This document shows, in pieces, positions 33,898 through 44,966 of a stretch of DNA of 64,000 nucleotides. A program made the translations under genes and the position numbers. The stretch covers positions 1,054,001-1,118,000 of the forward strand of contig JBCAQO010000013.1 of assembly GCA_039111635.1 (NCBI GenBank), read 5' to 3'. This DNA comes from Heterobasidion occidentale. Its lineage: Eukaryota > Basidiomycota > Agaricomycetes > Russulales > Bondarzewiaceae. Position 1 is the first letter of the stretch, and every line of letters starts with the position of its first letter. Under the pieces are notes generated by a model. That model was not told the DNA's origin and searched no databases. It worked only from the letters and a program-made list of their open reading frames with translations.

Positions 33898-35701
33898 CTA
33901 CTTCTTCGAATCGCGTATCGTCTCGCCATCAACCTGCGACGTCTCCTGCTCAAAAGCAATCCATTCAGCACGGGGGCCGCCGTGGGATCCGACGCGCCAC
34001 TCACAGACTGCGGCAGCACGACCATCTGCATCTCGTTCCCGTTCTCGTCCGTTATCCTGCGCGTCATCGTGACGTTCACGCTCGTCGTCGTGGCCGCGCC
34101 GGACCTGCTCGTAGAAAAGTTGAGCGCCGTGTCCGAGTCCTCCCACAGCGCGACGCTCCGCCCCTGCGCCGAGCTGTTCGAGACCCACGAGCTGCTCCTG
34201 AGCCCCGCGCGCGCGTTCAGCGTGGCTAGAATCGTGTTCGAGTACCTGTGTATGTGCGTGCACGCGTTTTTTGGCACAGACGAAGCTGGTCAGCCAGAGA
34301 TGCACATAACGCCATCGCATGACGGCATGAAGCGTGCGCACTCACAGTTTCGCGAGCATCAAAAAGCTGTCGGGCGAGAGCGAGGATACGAGAACGTACG
34401 AATGCGGGAGCGATCAGCGATTCGGCGAGCTGGGCAGGCGGACCGGACGTGCGCACTCACACGACGAAGTGGACGTTGTTCTGGTTGAAGGCCCAGAAGA
34501 AGATCAGCTCGATGGTCGCCCCGAACGCCGTGATCATGCCCGTCTCGACCGTGAGCTTGATCAGCTTGTTGAGCGCGTCCTTCGTGTCCATCCAATGCGA
34601 GGACGAGCTGGCGCGGATGAGCTGGCGTAGTTCACATAGGACATGAGTTTGGTGAAGCGCACACAGACGGAGACCGGAAGCACTCACGAATCGGACCATG
34701 ACCACCGCAATCATCACGTCGCAGGCGGCGCCGCCAGCCAGCCATACCTGAATGTCAATGAGCATGGGTACTGATGGATCAGTTGAAGAACCTGCCGTGA
34801 CTTCGGCGTTTATCTCTTTGATTCCGCCGAAATCACCGACCAAGGCGAACTGGAACGATCAGAGAGATTGGCAATCAATTGAAAGAATCGAACTGGAGAC
34901 CTTGCCTTGATGCCACAATAGAACGCCATCGCCCATGAGAGGATGGATACCTGGGAGGAGCGTCGGGACACATGAGAATTCCAGCAAATGCTCACTCACG
35001 GCGGCGATGAAGAAGGGAAGGATCCGAATTTTCCCTAAGACAGATATCCTCCAGCAGAAGAAAATCTGGACACACGACGAGACTGTATGTCGTCGAGCAG
35101 TCGGAAATGGACACACGAAGAAGAGGGCCGGAACGCACTGAATCCACACATCGGAGGAAGCGCCGTGAACGACCAGTCGGTGCGGCCAGGGAGTCGAGGT
35201 CGCCCCATCTCGCAGCGAGGCCTTGCCATGCTGCGATGGTACTGAACACAGATGATAGGATCTCGGCCGAGAACACGATCCACACTAAGTCAACACCGAT
35301 TTCAATGGCGGTGCACTGCATATCAGGCCGATGGCATACCGAAGGTCTTTATCCCCCGATGGTCCGTGGGGAAGTTCAGGTGATAGAAATCTAAGCAATG
35401 CGCGATGAACCATCAACGGCGTGTCAGAAGGAAAAAGCGCGACAGGTGGCATACACATCTGCACGACCAAGACCCCAAACAGACCATATCCGAACAGGTA
35501 TCCCAGAAGCTGCATGCAAGACAGGACGGGATGGCCCGCAATCAGCGCCAACGAAGCTCGAGACGGAGTCTGCAACGAACCAAAGGGCCTTGTCTGTTGC
35601 CAAAGCTCAACATGGTTAGCGACGCAGACGCAGACGCTCAAACAAAAGGAGCAAACATACACGAGGGCGATATCGGCGGGCACACCAGGCAAAGGCGCCA
35701 T
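33898..35701 (-). CDS. DUF6534 seven-helix membrane protein, copy 2
   Basis: Paralog of the gene at 16282-18132, with the same exon plan. The start at 35701 gives MAPLPGVPADIALV. The 13-nt microexon is at 35581-35593, followed by LLGYLFGYGLFGVLVVQMY and FYHLNFPTDHRGIKTF. Later segments include VWIVFSAEILSSVF, QIFFCWRISVLGK, VWLAGGAACDVMIAVVMVRF, LTVETGMITAFGATIELIFF and YSNTILATLNAR. The last exon ends ETSQVDGETIRDSKK; copy 1 has about eight more residues there. Substitutions in the loops and tail show some divergence while the frame stays open, so both copies look functional. Promoter elements are present in three tandem units upstream. The biological role of the family is not known. Confidence 0.88.
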
Positions 35702-35742
35702 GATCGTTTGCTCTTCACAGTCGTGGCCTGGACACAAGTTGC

Positions 35743-36139
35743 GGCGAAAAGCAAGGAGGGAGGGTGCAGAGACGGCTATATAGTATGGAGCTGTTCACGC
35801 TCATCATTTGTGATGTGGACTCGTTTCGCGCGCGGTGGCGACGGGGCACGTCAACGAAGCCCAGCACATGATAGATCCGTCGCAATTGACACGGCCCTGC
35901 ACCTGCGCCAGGGATAAGCGCCTACCGGATCTGAAGAGCGGGTGAGAAAAATGCTCCATGATACATCCTTCGCTTTGACAGAAATGAAAAAGAGACGTGC
36001 TCACCAACCAACGTGAACAGGCGCCCATGCCTGCCCATACCGAGTGAAGAAGATGAGGAGAGACTCGGCGGAGGACCCCCGCCATCACCAGCGCAGCGGA
36101 AGCACGAACTCTGCTTAGTCTGAATCCTATGATGACCGT
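35743..36139. repeat. Tandem promoter unit A
   Basis: First of three head-to-tail units upstream of DUF6534 copy 2. Landmarks in each unit are CAGAGACGGCTATATAG (eroded in unit C), AGCTGTTCACGCTCAT, GCGCGGTGGCGACGGG and AAAGAGACGTGCTCACCAA. This unit carries the TATA-like box nearest the gene. Confidence 0.85.
35776..35783 (-). promoter_or_regulatory. TATA-like element of DUF6534 copy 2
   Basis: CTATATAG lies 75 bases upstream of the ATG at 35701, the same spacing as in copy 1. Confidence 0.55.
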
Positions 36140-36597
36140 ATGAAACGCAAAGAGGGAAAGCGCAGAGACGGCTATATAGTACGGAGCTGTTCACGCTCAT
36201 CATTTGCAATCTGTACTCGTTTTGCACGCGGTGGCGTCGGGCGCTGGGGCATGTCAATGCAGTCCAGCACATGGCGGATCTGTCGCAACCGACACTGCAA
36301 AGATAAAAATCATTTTATTTTGATAATTTATCTAATTCGCCCAGCGGCATTGCGCCAAGGGTCAGCGCCCACCGAACCTGCAGAGCAGGTGAGCAAGGCA
36401 CTCCATGATCTATCCTTGACTTTGGCAGCGAGGAGACGCAAACAGAGACGTGCTCACCAACCGGCGTGAACACGCGCCCGTACATACCCCGCCCATATCG
36501 AGTGGAGAAGACGAGGAGGGACTCGACGGAGGACTTCATCAGCACCGGCGCAGCGGAAGCACGAACGCTGCTGAGTCTGAATCAAGTGATGATCGTA
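36140..36597. repeat. Tandem promoter unit B with AT-rich insert
   Basis: Second unit, with its own CTATATAG at 36172-36179. It is longer than A and C because of an AT-rich insert of about 50 bases near 36299-36350 that contains an imperfect inverted repeat. Confidence 0.8.
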
Positions 36598-36976
36598 TGA
36601 AACGCGTAGAGGGAAAGCGCAGACACGAAGCTGTTCACGCTCATAATTTGCGATGCGGACTCGTTTTGCGCGCGGTGGCGACGGGCCATGTCAATGAAGC
36701 TCAGCACATGATAGATCTGTCGCAATCAACACTGCAACTGCGCCAGGTATCAGCGCCTACCGGATCTGTAGAACAGGAGGGCAAAACGGTCCATAACCAT
36801 TCACTTTGACAGCGAGGATTTTGATCTGGAGATGCAAAAAGAGACGTGCTCACCAAACGGAGTGAACACGCGCCCATACCTGCCCATAGCGAGTGAAGAA
36901 GAGACTCAGCGGAGGACTCGTCACCACTAACGCAGCGGAGTATAAACGCTCCTGAGTCTGAACCAAGTGACGATCG
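36598..36976. repeat. Tandem promoter unit C
   Basis: Third and most distal unit. The TATA-like box is lost: the segment between CGCAGACACG and AGCTGTTCACGCTCAT is shortened. The other landmarks are retained. Confidence 0.8.
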
Positions 36977-37388
36977 TCCCTGCTTTTCAAGTCCTTGTCT
37001 TGCACCGCCGCGGAACTGAGCCCCATCGGGGTCGAGGACTGCCTGCCCTCGGAATCGTGTATCGCGCATCGTGGGCGCGTCCAGAGCCGAGCGCTAAGTA
37101 GCCACTCATTCTAAGGGTACCGGCAGAAGTGCGCAATCCGTCCACGTCCACATCCACATCTGGCCAGCGGGAGACATACACCTTCGTGCAGTGCTTATGA
37201 AAGAGCTGATCTTACGACAAGTATTTTAGTCTTGAATTGCCGAAGGATTAGTTGCTTCCCATGAAAACGAGACAGCCCTGTGAGGCGAAGCCACATTGGA
37301 TGAAAGTGATATTCAAGAGAACAAACCGTAGTAGCACAAGCGTCGTAACATGAATATAGTTTCCACACCCGAAGCTGGGCAGTCCTTG
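36977..37388. other. Gap between the tandem units and DLD1
   Basis: No gene is recognisable. It is the 3' flank of the minus-strand lactate dehydrogenase and the outer edge of the amplified promoter block. Confidence 0.5.
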
Positions 37389-39930
37389 CTACTTCGGTTG
37401 AGAATCGTCCGGGTATAGCTAAAACCCGACAAATCAGCGATATTTTGGGGCACAGACGATAGCTCCCAACCTTTCCCGGATTCATGATGTTCAGTGGATC
37501 TACAGCGTGCTTGACGGCTTTCATCAGCTGCACGGTGCCTTCGCCCAGCTCCTCTACAAGATACTCCTTCTTCCCGATTCCGACCCCATGTTCTCCGGTA
37601 CCTGTCTCTGTCAACTTTAATCTCCGTGAGATCGCGAAGAAAGGACCTACATGTTCCGTCGAGAGAAAGCGCTCGATGGACCAGACGGTGGACGGCAGCG
37701 CTGACGGTCTGGAGCTCCTCGTCGTTTTTGAACAGCATCAGCGCGTGAAAGTTCCCTGTTCGCGAGGACAGCGGTTCTCAGTCCACCTCGAAGATACAGT
37801 GGTGGGTTTTCCTCACCATCGCCGACGTGACCAACGATTGTGTATTTGATGCCTGAGTCGTCCATGTCCTTCTTCGTCTCATGCACAAGCTCCGGGAGGT
37901 TCGACACCGGCACACTACCCAACACACCATGCGCGTCAGCTCCTACCTAGCACAAACGTGATGAAAACACCTCACCATACATCGGTAGTCCAACACCTCG
38001 ACCCCGGGTGTGCCGCCAACGTCGACGTCAGCGCGTACTTGCGGTTCTGCCAGAGATCTGTCGCCTCCTGGTCCGTCGCCGCGAACGCGAACTGGCTGCT
38101 CCCGTGCTTGCGTACGATCTTCTTGACGGTGTCTGCGGCGCGCTGGATGGCCTCCGGCGCACCTTGGATCTTGAAGAACAGACTGTCCTTGACGGGGAGC
38201 GGGCGGTCGATCAGGCCGGCTGCGTTGATGGCGCTCATGACTGGTTATTATGAGAGTTGTATATCAGAGTTGTATATCAGGAAATAAAAGAGATGCGTAA
38301 ATGAAGAGAACGTACGATTGTCATCGAGTAGTTCAATGCATTCTGTACAGTGATACGAGGTGAGATGGTGTCAGCCTTCGAGGTGTGGATTTGGAGACTT
38401 GCGGATGTTGCTTCCGTAGGGTGAAAGCAGGATTTCCTGCACAGCGTTCACAGCTTGTCCCACGTCTGCAAACTGGGCCATGGCAACTTTCGTCGGGACG
38501 ACCGGCGCCAGCCGAAGCGTTGCTGTGCCCGCAGCCGGTCAGTAGATGTCGATATTCGACATCGATATGGACGGTCGCCTACCTTCCGTGACAATGCCTG
38601 CATAGTCAATGTGAACAACAGCCACACGGTCTACGGGAATTCCAGAGGCTCACCTAGTGTTCCCTCTGCGCCGATAAACAGCTTGGTAGTATCAAAGCCT
38701 GCAGCCGACTTTCGTGCACGCCGTCTCGTTTTGATAACCTTTCCATTAGGAAGTACCACCGTCTTACGAAGCCAAGTCAGCGTGCATCTATCTACTTGAA
38801 AATACATGATGCGGCCTACTCACAAGATTCAGAAACCACTCGCTGCGCGCAGTACCATAGCGCACGGCATTCGCTAAAACGCGGATCCTTCGTTAAATCG
38901 GCTTGCATACCCGCAATCAGACGGATTATATTCACTTCCCGAGCAGCCTGTACCGACCATTCCGCCGATGGTCTAGACGTGGGGTTGGTATGGGCATCGG
39001 CCTCAAAATCGAAGAGTGAGAGAGCAACTCACAGCACCTGGCCCTGGATCAAGCTCAATTGCACGGTCAACCCTTTCGCCCGAGGGTTAAATGACATATG
39101 TAGGGGAGCTTACCGGAAAGAAGAGAGGGATGTTCTTGTCCTTCAAAGTCTGGTTAATGTCCTCCCAGCGTGCGCCAGATTGACACGTCAAGTCACCATC
39201 GCCGACTGATGGGCCCTCGCTCCTTCAGTCATACACGAAACCCTACGAAGAATCCGCGCACCGTTGATATCCAAAATCTGGTCCATGCCCGACATGTCCA
39301 GACAGATACTCCGCGAGTTAAACTACGCCCGGAAGCCCACACGCAGTCAGCATCCTGGAGCAACAACGACAAGCACCTCAACTCCCGACTAAACAACGCA
39401 CGCACCCCAGCAAAGTGGCCCTCCAGACTTGTCGCCCCGCTGTACGCCGTGATCGGCACCCTATACCTCCGCGCGATGTCCACCACCCTTACGACGTCCT
39501 CCGTGCTCAGAGGGCGCACCACGACCGCGTGCGGCGCGCTCGGGTGATACGAGTTCTCGGAAAAGCCATACGTGCGCAGGGCGTCCGCGTCCGTCACGAC
39601 GCGGTTCTTCCCCGGCAGCGCCCCGCGCAGCTCATCGATCGCGCGCTGCACCTCGTCGGGCGACGCGAACGCGCGCGCAGCAGGCTCGGAGGCCGCGTAG
39701 CTCTGGTAGGCGAAGAGGAGGCCGGCGCCGAGGGCCGTCGATCCTAAGAGAGCCGCGGCTTTCGAGAGGGCAGTGGACGTTTTATGGGGAGCGTGGGTGG
39801 TCAGGCATCGTATGCCGAGTGTGGGCGGCCGTGACCTGCTGGAAGCGGCGGCGGCGGCGAGCTCGAAGGCAAAGCGTGCTGGCCGCTGGCGACATAGGCC
39901 TCGAAACGTCCTCTGAGAGACGCAGAACAT
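37389..39930 (-). CDS. DLD1: Mitochondrial D-lactate dehydrogenase (cytochrome c)
   Basis: Oxidises D-lactate to pyruvate with FAD, passing electrons to cytochrome c at the inner mitochondrial membrane. The start at 39930 gives an Arg-rich targeting leader and a hydrophobic segment (ALLGSTALGAGLLFAYQSY). The FAD_binding_4 domain follows: FSENSYHPSAPHAVVVRPLS, ITAYSGATSLEGHFAG, VSVDMSGMDQILDI, GTGCSGTNAVRYGTARSEW and IGAEGTLGIVTE. The C-terminal domain has FAFAATDQEATDLWQNRKYA, KYTIVGHVGDG-NFHALMLF, CTGEHGVGIGKKEYL and DPLNIMNPGK-LYPD, with a stop at 37389. All joints I checked (GDG/NFHAL, DGT/CTGEHG, NPGK/LYPD) are clean GT-AG introns in frame. The gene looks intact. Confidence 0.95.
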
Positions 39931-41403
39931 GTCAACGTTACTACCTCAACGTCGAGGGCAACGAGAAGGCACGGCTGGGCGACTCGAGCTGGCTCATGGG
40001 ACAAGAGATATAAAAGCAGCGCACAACTGCTCAGATGACACAATCCACGGTCAAATGACGAGCGCCAAACGATAACCACGCCTCGAGCCTCGTGTTGTTT
40101 ATTTGACCAATCTTCTAGAGAGTGCTTTTTACCATATTATTGCATTAGGATGAAGACAGTTCGGGATCAGAAAAAGGGCGGGCATACAGGGAAAAGGAAG
40201 CGAAGGGAGGAGCTCAGAGGGGGTAATGCATAAGAGACAAAAGGTGGATCAAAACGCCGACGCCGACACGATTCCCCTACAGGGAGCGCGGGTGGACTGC
40301 GGGTGGGGATAGGTCAAAAAACGACGTATGGAGGTTGCTGAGAAAGAGAAATTAGCGAGCGTGGGGATCGGATGGACTGTTACGTTGTGTTGTTTTGAGA
40401 TCGGCGTGGGTGTAGGGGGTAAATAAAACTGAAATATCGATAGAGAGATCCGAGGGGAGGGGAGGAGAGAACAGAAGATACTAATGGTGCAGGGAGGCGG
40501 GACGAGATAGGTACGAAGAGCGATGAGACAGTCGACAATGATATGCAGCAAAAGCGAAATACGGGGTAAAAAAACGACAACAGACATGAGAAGCGGAGGC
40601 GCGGCAGTAGAAGGGAATAATAAGTAAGGATACGGACGTGTGGTAGATGGGGGTGGTGAGAGCAAGGGAGGGGCGACAGAAGGTGCGATGACGGGGTAGA
40701 GTGGAAAATAATGGAATGGACGGATCGACCGAATCAGAAGACTGGAGAACGGGATAAAGTGGGAAAGACGCGAAACAGAATGGCCTTGGGAAGCAGGGGT
40801 GTAGAAGCAGGAAGGGCGCGCTTGCGTCGCTCTAGAAATCGATTCAGAGGTTGAGGTCGGAGAGAGTCCAATGTATTCCACAATAAAAGGATAGGATATA
40901 TCACAGAAGGCGACGCCAATACCGAGCGAGCGGCGGACGAGACTAGACAAGACAGACCGGGTTGGATTAGGGGAAGAGAGGAAAGATCCACGATGGATGC
41001 TCGCTCTTGGTAAACACCTATCTCGAAGACGGGTTCAAACGCTGTGCTGGAGGTGCTGGGAGAGAGGGAAGGAAGGAGATATGGGGAGGGAGGAGATTGT
41101 CCAGATCAATCCATTCGCAATTCCGATCTTGACTCTGTAATCCGCTCGAAGTCTCGCTGGGGAAATGCCTTTCCACGGGCATGACGGTCTACGGCCTATA
41201 AGCACAGCGTACAGATACATGAGGGAGAAGTATGCACAACAACACACCTATATTAAGCCTGCTCTCTGACCTGCACATTCCAAATCGAAACCATCCCGCC
41301 TTTCCCGCCCCCCGCTGCCAGCAACCAATAGTCAATCCGAACCCTGCCACCCCACTCTCGACCCACCGCTCTAAGCCCCCACCTCGCTTCAAAAGGACGA
41401 TCA
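39931..41403. other. DLD1 promoter and long 3' flank of the Spg1-type gene
   Basis: From about 40140 to 41100 the plus strand is strikingly purine-rich. This leaves open frames on the minus strand, including one of 233 codons at 40249-40950, but they encode Ser/Pro/Leu-rich text with no domain. It could be a pyrimidine-rich 3' UTR of the GTPase gene. Confidence 0.6.
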
Positions 41404-42522
41404 TCAAACGTCCACGTAAATCAACACCGGCTCGCCCACGCCCTCGATCTCTGGAATGACGCATTTGAGATCGAAGGCCTTTGCGAGCACAATTTTGAAG
41501 ATCTTTTGCACGTTGATGGATGCCGATGTCGAACAAAAGATGAGCGATGCGTGCATTGCTTTGGCGAAGCGCTTTGCCTGGCTCGTCGAACACATTTATC
41601 ATTCGATCAGTGCGAGTGGACAGCAAGATTGCAGGGCCACGTACCTGCTTTGTGATCTCTTCTTGTTCGTCTCGTGGAAAGGTCGCGAATGTGTCGAATT
41701 TCGTGCCAATTAGGAATGGAATTGCTGTCTAGACAGTGAAACACGATCAACACCCAATACACTCTTGAATGAACGTCCGGTCCAAATCATCCAATCATCG
41801 CATTATGTCCGTTGTCGCGGACACATCGCGAGGAGAGAGCGTTGCAAAGCGCCCAACCCGACGCCGAGGCTGACGTTGAAATCAACACTCACCTTGTTGA
41901 ACCCCCGCGCCTGTCGATACCACTCCTTGACCGAATTGAGTGTCGATTTTCGTGACAAGTCAAACATGAACAGGATGGCGACGGCGTCGTTGCACACGAG
42001 GGGCAGCATGTTGACGAACTCCCGCTGTCCTCCCAGATCCCATATTGAGAACGTGATCGTCGTCCGCCGCACCGAGATCGTCTTCTCCATGAAATTGACG
42101 CCTGCGGCGGCCCACGTAGGAGTCACATCGGTCGCCGCGAGCGGATCAGGATTCAAGCCAAACCAATTCAACGAGAATGAGGAATGAGGATGGCTGTGGA
42201 CGAGATGAAGGCGAAGCGAGCGCGACACGCACCCAGCGTCTGGATATAATCCTCGTCGAAGCTGCCCTCGACGTACTTGACCATCAAGCTCGTCTTGCCG
42301 ATCTGCGAGTCCCCGACCATGCCGACCTTGATCACGACGCTGTGCCCGCCGCAGTATTAGCGCACAATGATCGCCCACGCCAGGAGGGTCGAAGGGAGGA
42401 GGCGAGAGCGCGTACCTGTTCTTCTCATCGTTATTGCTCAGGAGTGGGTGTGCGTTCTGCCCTGTGCCCGACGATGATGCGGCTTGTGCTGATGATGAGG
42501 ACGATGAAGCGACGTTCGACAT
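41404..42522 (-). CDS. SPG1: Septum-promoting Ras-like GTPase, Spg1/Tem1 type
   Basis: This GTPase triggers the septation-initiation / mitotic-exit kinase cascade from the spindle pole body. The start at 42522 gives a Ser/Ala-rich N-terminus, then the G domain: G1 GDSQIGKTS in [19 protein letters not shown], an effector region [19 protein letters not shown], the family hallmark [16 protein letters not shown] as G3, [21 protein letters not shown]4 [10 protein letters not shown] (TKxD in place of NKxD, as usual in Spg1/Tem1), and G5 [13 protein letters not shown]. It ends in [17 protein letters not shown]. There is no C-terminal CAAX box, again typical of the family. Small introns separate G1, G3 and G4. 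The frame is intact. Confidence 0.95.
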
Positions 42523-44116
42523 TTATGCTCCTCGGGGGTGGTGTTTGTTGCGAAGGCTGAGGGGATCACGGGTGGAGGATTAGGACCAGAAAAGCGACGT
42601 CTGTGTTGCACGTCTGCTCTGCGATGGGGAAGATAAAGTGAACGTGACGGGGAGGATGAATGTCTGGGGGATAGAAACAAAAGAGAAAGTGAGAGAAATG
42701 TTAAAGAAAGAACGCGTTCTGATGTGACTGTTTGAGCTTGGAACCGACCAGACACTAGGCAGAAACAGCGAGGCAACCAACCGCCGCCAATCCCCAGCTG
42801 TGGCGCCGCATTTCCTCGGTAAACAATGGACCCACTCTCCGAATCTCCTCAATTGGCTTGCATAAAACAATGCATCTACAACGACGCCTGATCTTCCTCG
42901 TCTATGTACAATAGGACCCGCTAATGTTCTCAGTTTGAATAATGTTCACTTCTTCCTTCAAAACGACACCACATGAAAAACACGATCCACTTCACACCAG
43001 TCTCCGGCGAACTGCTCCAAGTCCTGACAGGACGTCTAAATATAATAGGATGCGGCCGAAACGACGATATGATTGCAAGGTAGATCTGTAAAGTATGGAA
43101 TGAATGTAAAAAAAGCTCCACTTGCCTCCAATGCTCATCGCCGTGAGTCCGCCGACCCATCGAACAACGTTCACCGGAAGACACGGCGCGATTCCAGCCT
43201 TGCGCGTCGTCTTCTTATTGAACAAAGCCGAGGTAAGAACGCAGCAAAGAGGAAACTCGTATGAGCGGAAGCTGATCTGTTCTAGACCTTAATGGATTCG
43301 TAGGGAAACCCTGGGGCATCTCGATGAGAGCCAAGCATTGCGGAGAGGCAGAGAACCAAGCGTGCGTCATTGGCCTGATCAGGATAACCACCGCCGGAGA
43401 CAACTCGAAAACGGGCAGCAGCCGGGACGGTGGCTACTTGGAGTAGGCAGGTTCACCAAGGAGCAAGAAGAGGGCAAAGAGACCGAGCATGCCGTCGGAG
43501 AGATGTCATGCTGTCCGAATCGGCAACACTGGGACTGAGCAGAAGAAGTGAATTTAGCGCAAAGCGTGTTCCAGAAGATAGTTGTGGAGAGTTGTCGCTC
43601 GTGCGCTCCGCGGTAAGCAAGGGCACAGGCACACGGCGAAAGGCCTCGTATTAATCTTTGAAATCTTTGCTCCATCGATGGTGAGATGAACGAACTGTAC
43701 GGAGGCTTCAAGACACCGAAAAGCAATGCGGGATCTGTTGACATCGGTATAGGTTATGGAACTCAAGAACCAAGTTGCAAGGATACAAGTTCAAGGGCGA
43801 CCTTTTGAGGACGTGTCGAGATTAAAATGGGCAATGACCGAGTACACGTTGAGAGGGTGGAATATACGAGCGATGATGTCAGAAAGATGCAAACGGTTTG
43901 TTGACTAGAAGAGCATCGATGATATCGATGATAGCCTGTTGATCGTGTCGAAGACTCAGAAAATCGTGAAGTCGTGAAGTCGCCAATGCGACGGGCAGAC
44001 GCGAGATCGGCAAGTGCCGAAAGAACTGTATAGTTTCTCACGCCCACCACGTGGCTGAAACCCTGTCCCCCAATCTCGTCAACTTCGCCCAGCCATCCTC
44101 AAGACCACCCAACAAA
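42523..44116. other. Divergent upstream region of SPG1 and uL14
   Basis: About 1.6 kb with no convincing gene. Short open frames on both strands lack domains and splice support. Confidence 0.5.
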
Positions 44117-44966
44117 ATGTCGAAGCGCGGTACGTCCTCCGTTTATCATTCATCTCCATCGCTCTGCTCATGAATTATCTCCATCGCTTTGTCGAATCTC
44201 TGTCGAACCAATGCTTTCCGGTCGCTCGTCTTGCGATGCGCTGCGCTCCGTGTTTGCTGGGTCGTGATGTGCAGGCTCTGGAGCCTCCGGCAACAAGTTC
44301 CGCCTTACACTCGGTCTGCCTACGGGCGCCGTGATGAATTGTGCGGACAACAGCGGCGCCAAGTCGCTCTTCGTTATCGAGCCGTACGGTTTCGGCTCGC
44401 ATCTTAACAGACTTCCCGATGCCGGTGTTGGCGACATGTTCGTCGCATCCGTGAAGAAGGGAAAGCCCGAGCTGAGGAAGAAGAGTGAGCTCATTTTTCT
44501 CTTCTGACAATCGGCCACGAGGGGGAGGAGAGCCCAGTTTTATTTTTATGGAAGCAATGTAGTGGAAAATCGAGTGGTCTGGCTGGGGTTTGGCCTGTGA
44601 TAGAGGCGGGGGCGATGTTGAATCCGACTGCTGACTGCTCGGATTTTCTATAGCCATGCCTGCCGTTGTCATCCGTCAACGTAAATCCTGGCGTCGGAGA
44701 GATGGTCTCTTCCTCTACTTTGAGGTACGTTTCTCGCCTTGTAGGCTTTCCTTCATCTTCTCACTCAATAACGTTGTGCATGAAGGACAACGCCGGTGTT
44801 ATTGTAAACAACAAGGGTGAGATGAAGGGTTCGGCGATCACAGGGCCAGTAGCAAAAGAATGCGTACGTCTCTCACTAATCATTCGCTCCTCATTTTAGC
44901 TAACATCAATGTTGTCAGGCTGATCTCTGGCCTCGTATCGCTTCCAACGCCGGTACTGTGGTCTAA
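44117..44966 (+). CDS. RPL23: 60S ribosomal protein L23 (uL14)
   Basis: uL14 sits at the subunit interface of the large ribosomal subunit. Exon 1 encodes only MSKR plus part of a Gly codon. Exon 2 starts at 44275 with [20 protein letters not shown] and includes [15 protein letters not shown] and [12 protein letters not shown]. Exon 3 reads [20 protein letters not shown], then [20 protein letters not shown] after another intron, and the last exon gives [15 protein letters not shown]. This is the complete protein at its usual length of about 139 residues. A very short first exon ending just after the start is typical of ribosomal protein genes and suggests regulation from the first intron. All joints are in frame. 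Confidence 0.98.

Larger units (their letters stand above)
33840..36140. repeat. Dispersed duplication, copy 2 (DUF6534 gene plus promoter unit)
   Basis: Collinear with 16240-18890 through 3' flank, introns, exons and the first promoter unit. One end abuts the truncated esterase at 33.8 kb. The other end runs into two more tandem promoter units. Confidence 0.85.

Noticed and set aside
33898..36976. Duplicated DUF6534 block as a transposon
   Set aside because: No terminal repeats, target-site duplication or transposase; content is an ordinary host gene with its promoter, so segmental duplication is simpler.
40249..40950. 233-codon minus-strand open frame
   Set aside because: Lies in purine-skewed DNA where stop codons are depleted on that strand; overlapping frames are also open; composition is Ser/Pro/Leu-rich with no domain.
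43880..43990. Possible C/D-box snoRNA (GATGATG with nearby CTGA-like boxes)
   Set aside because: No correctly spaced C and D pair with terminal stem could be formed.
44486..44655. Possible snoRNA in the long uL14 intron
   Set aside because: GATGTTGA and CTGA-like strings are present but do not meet C-box consensus and no guide duplex could be assigned.
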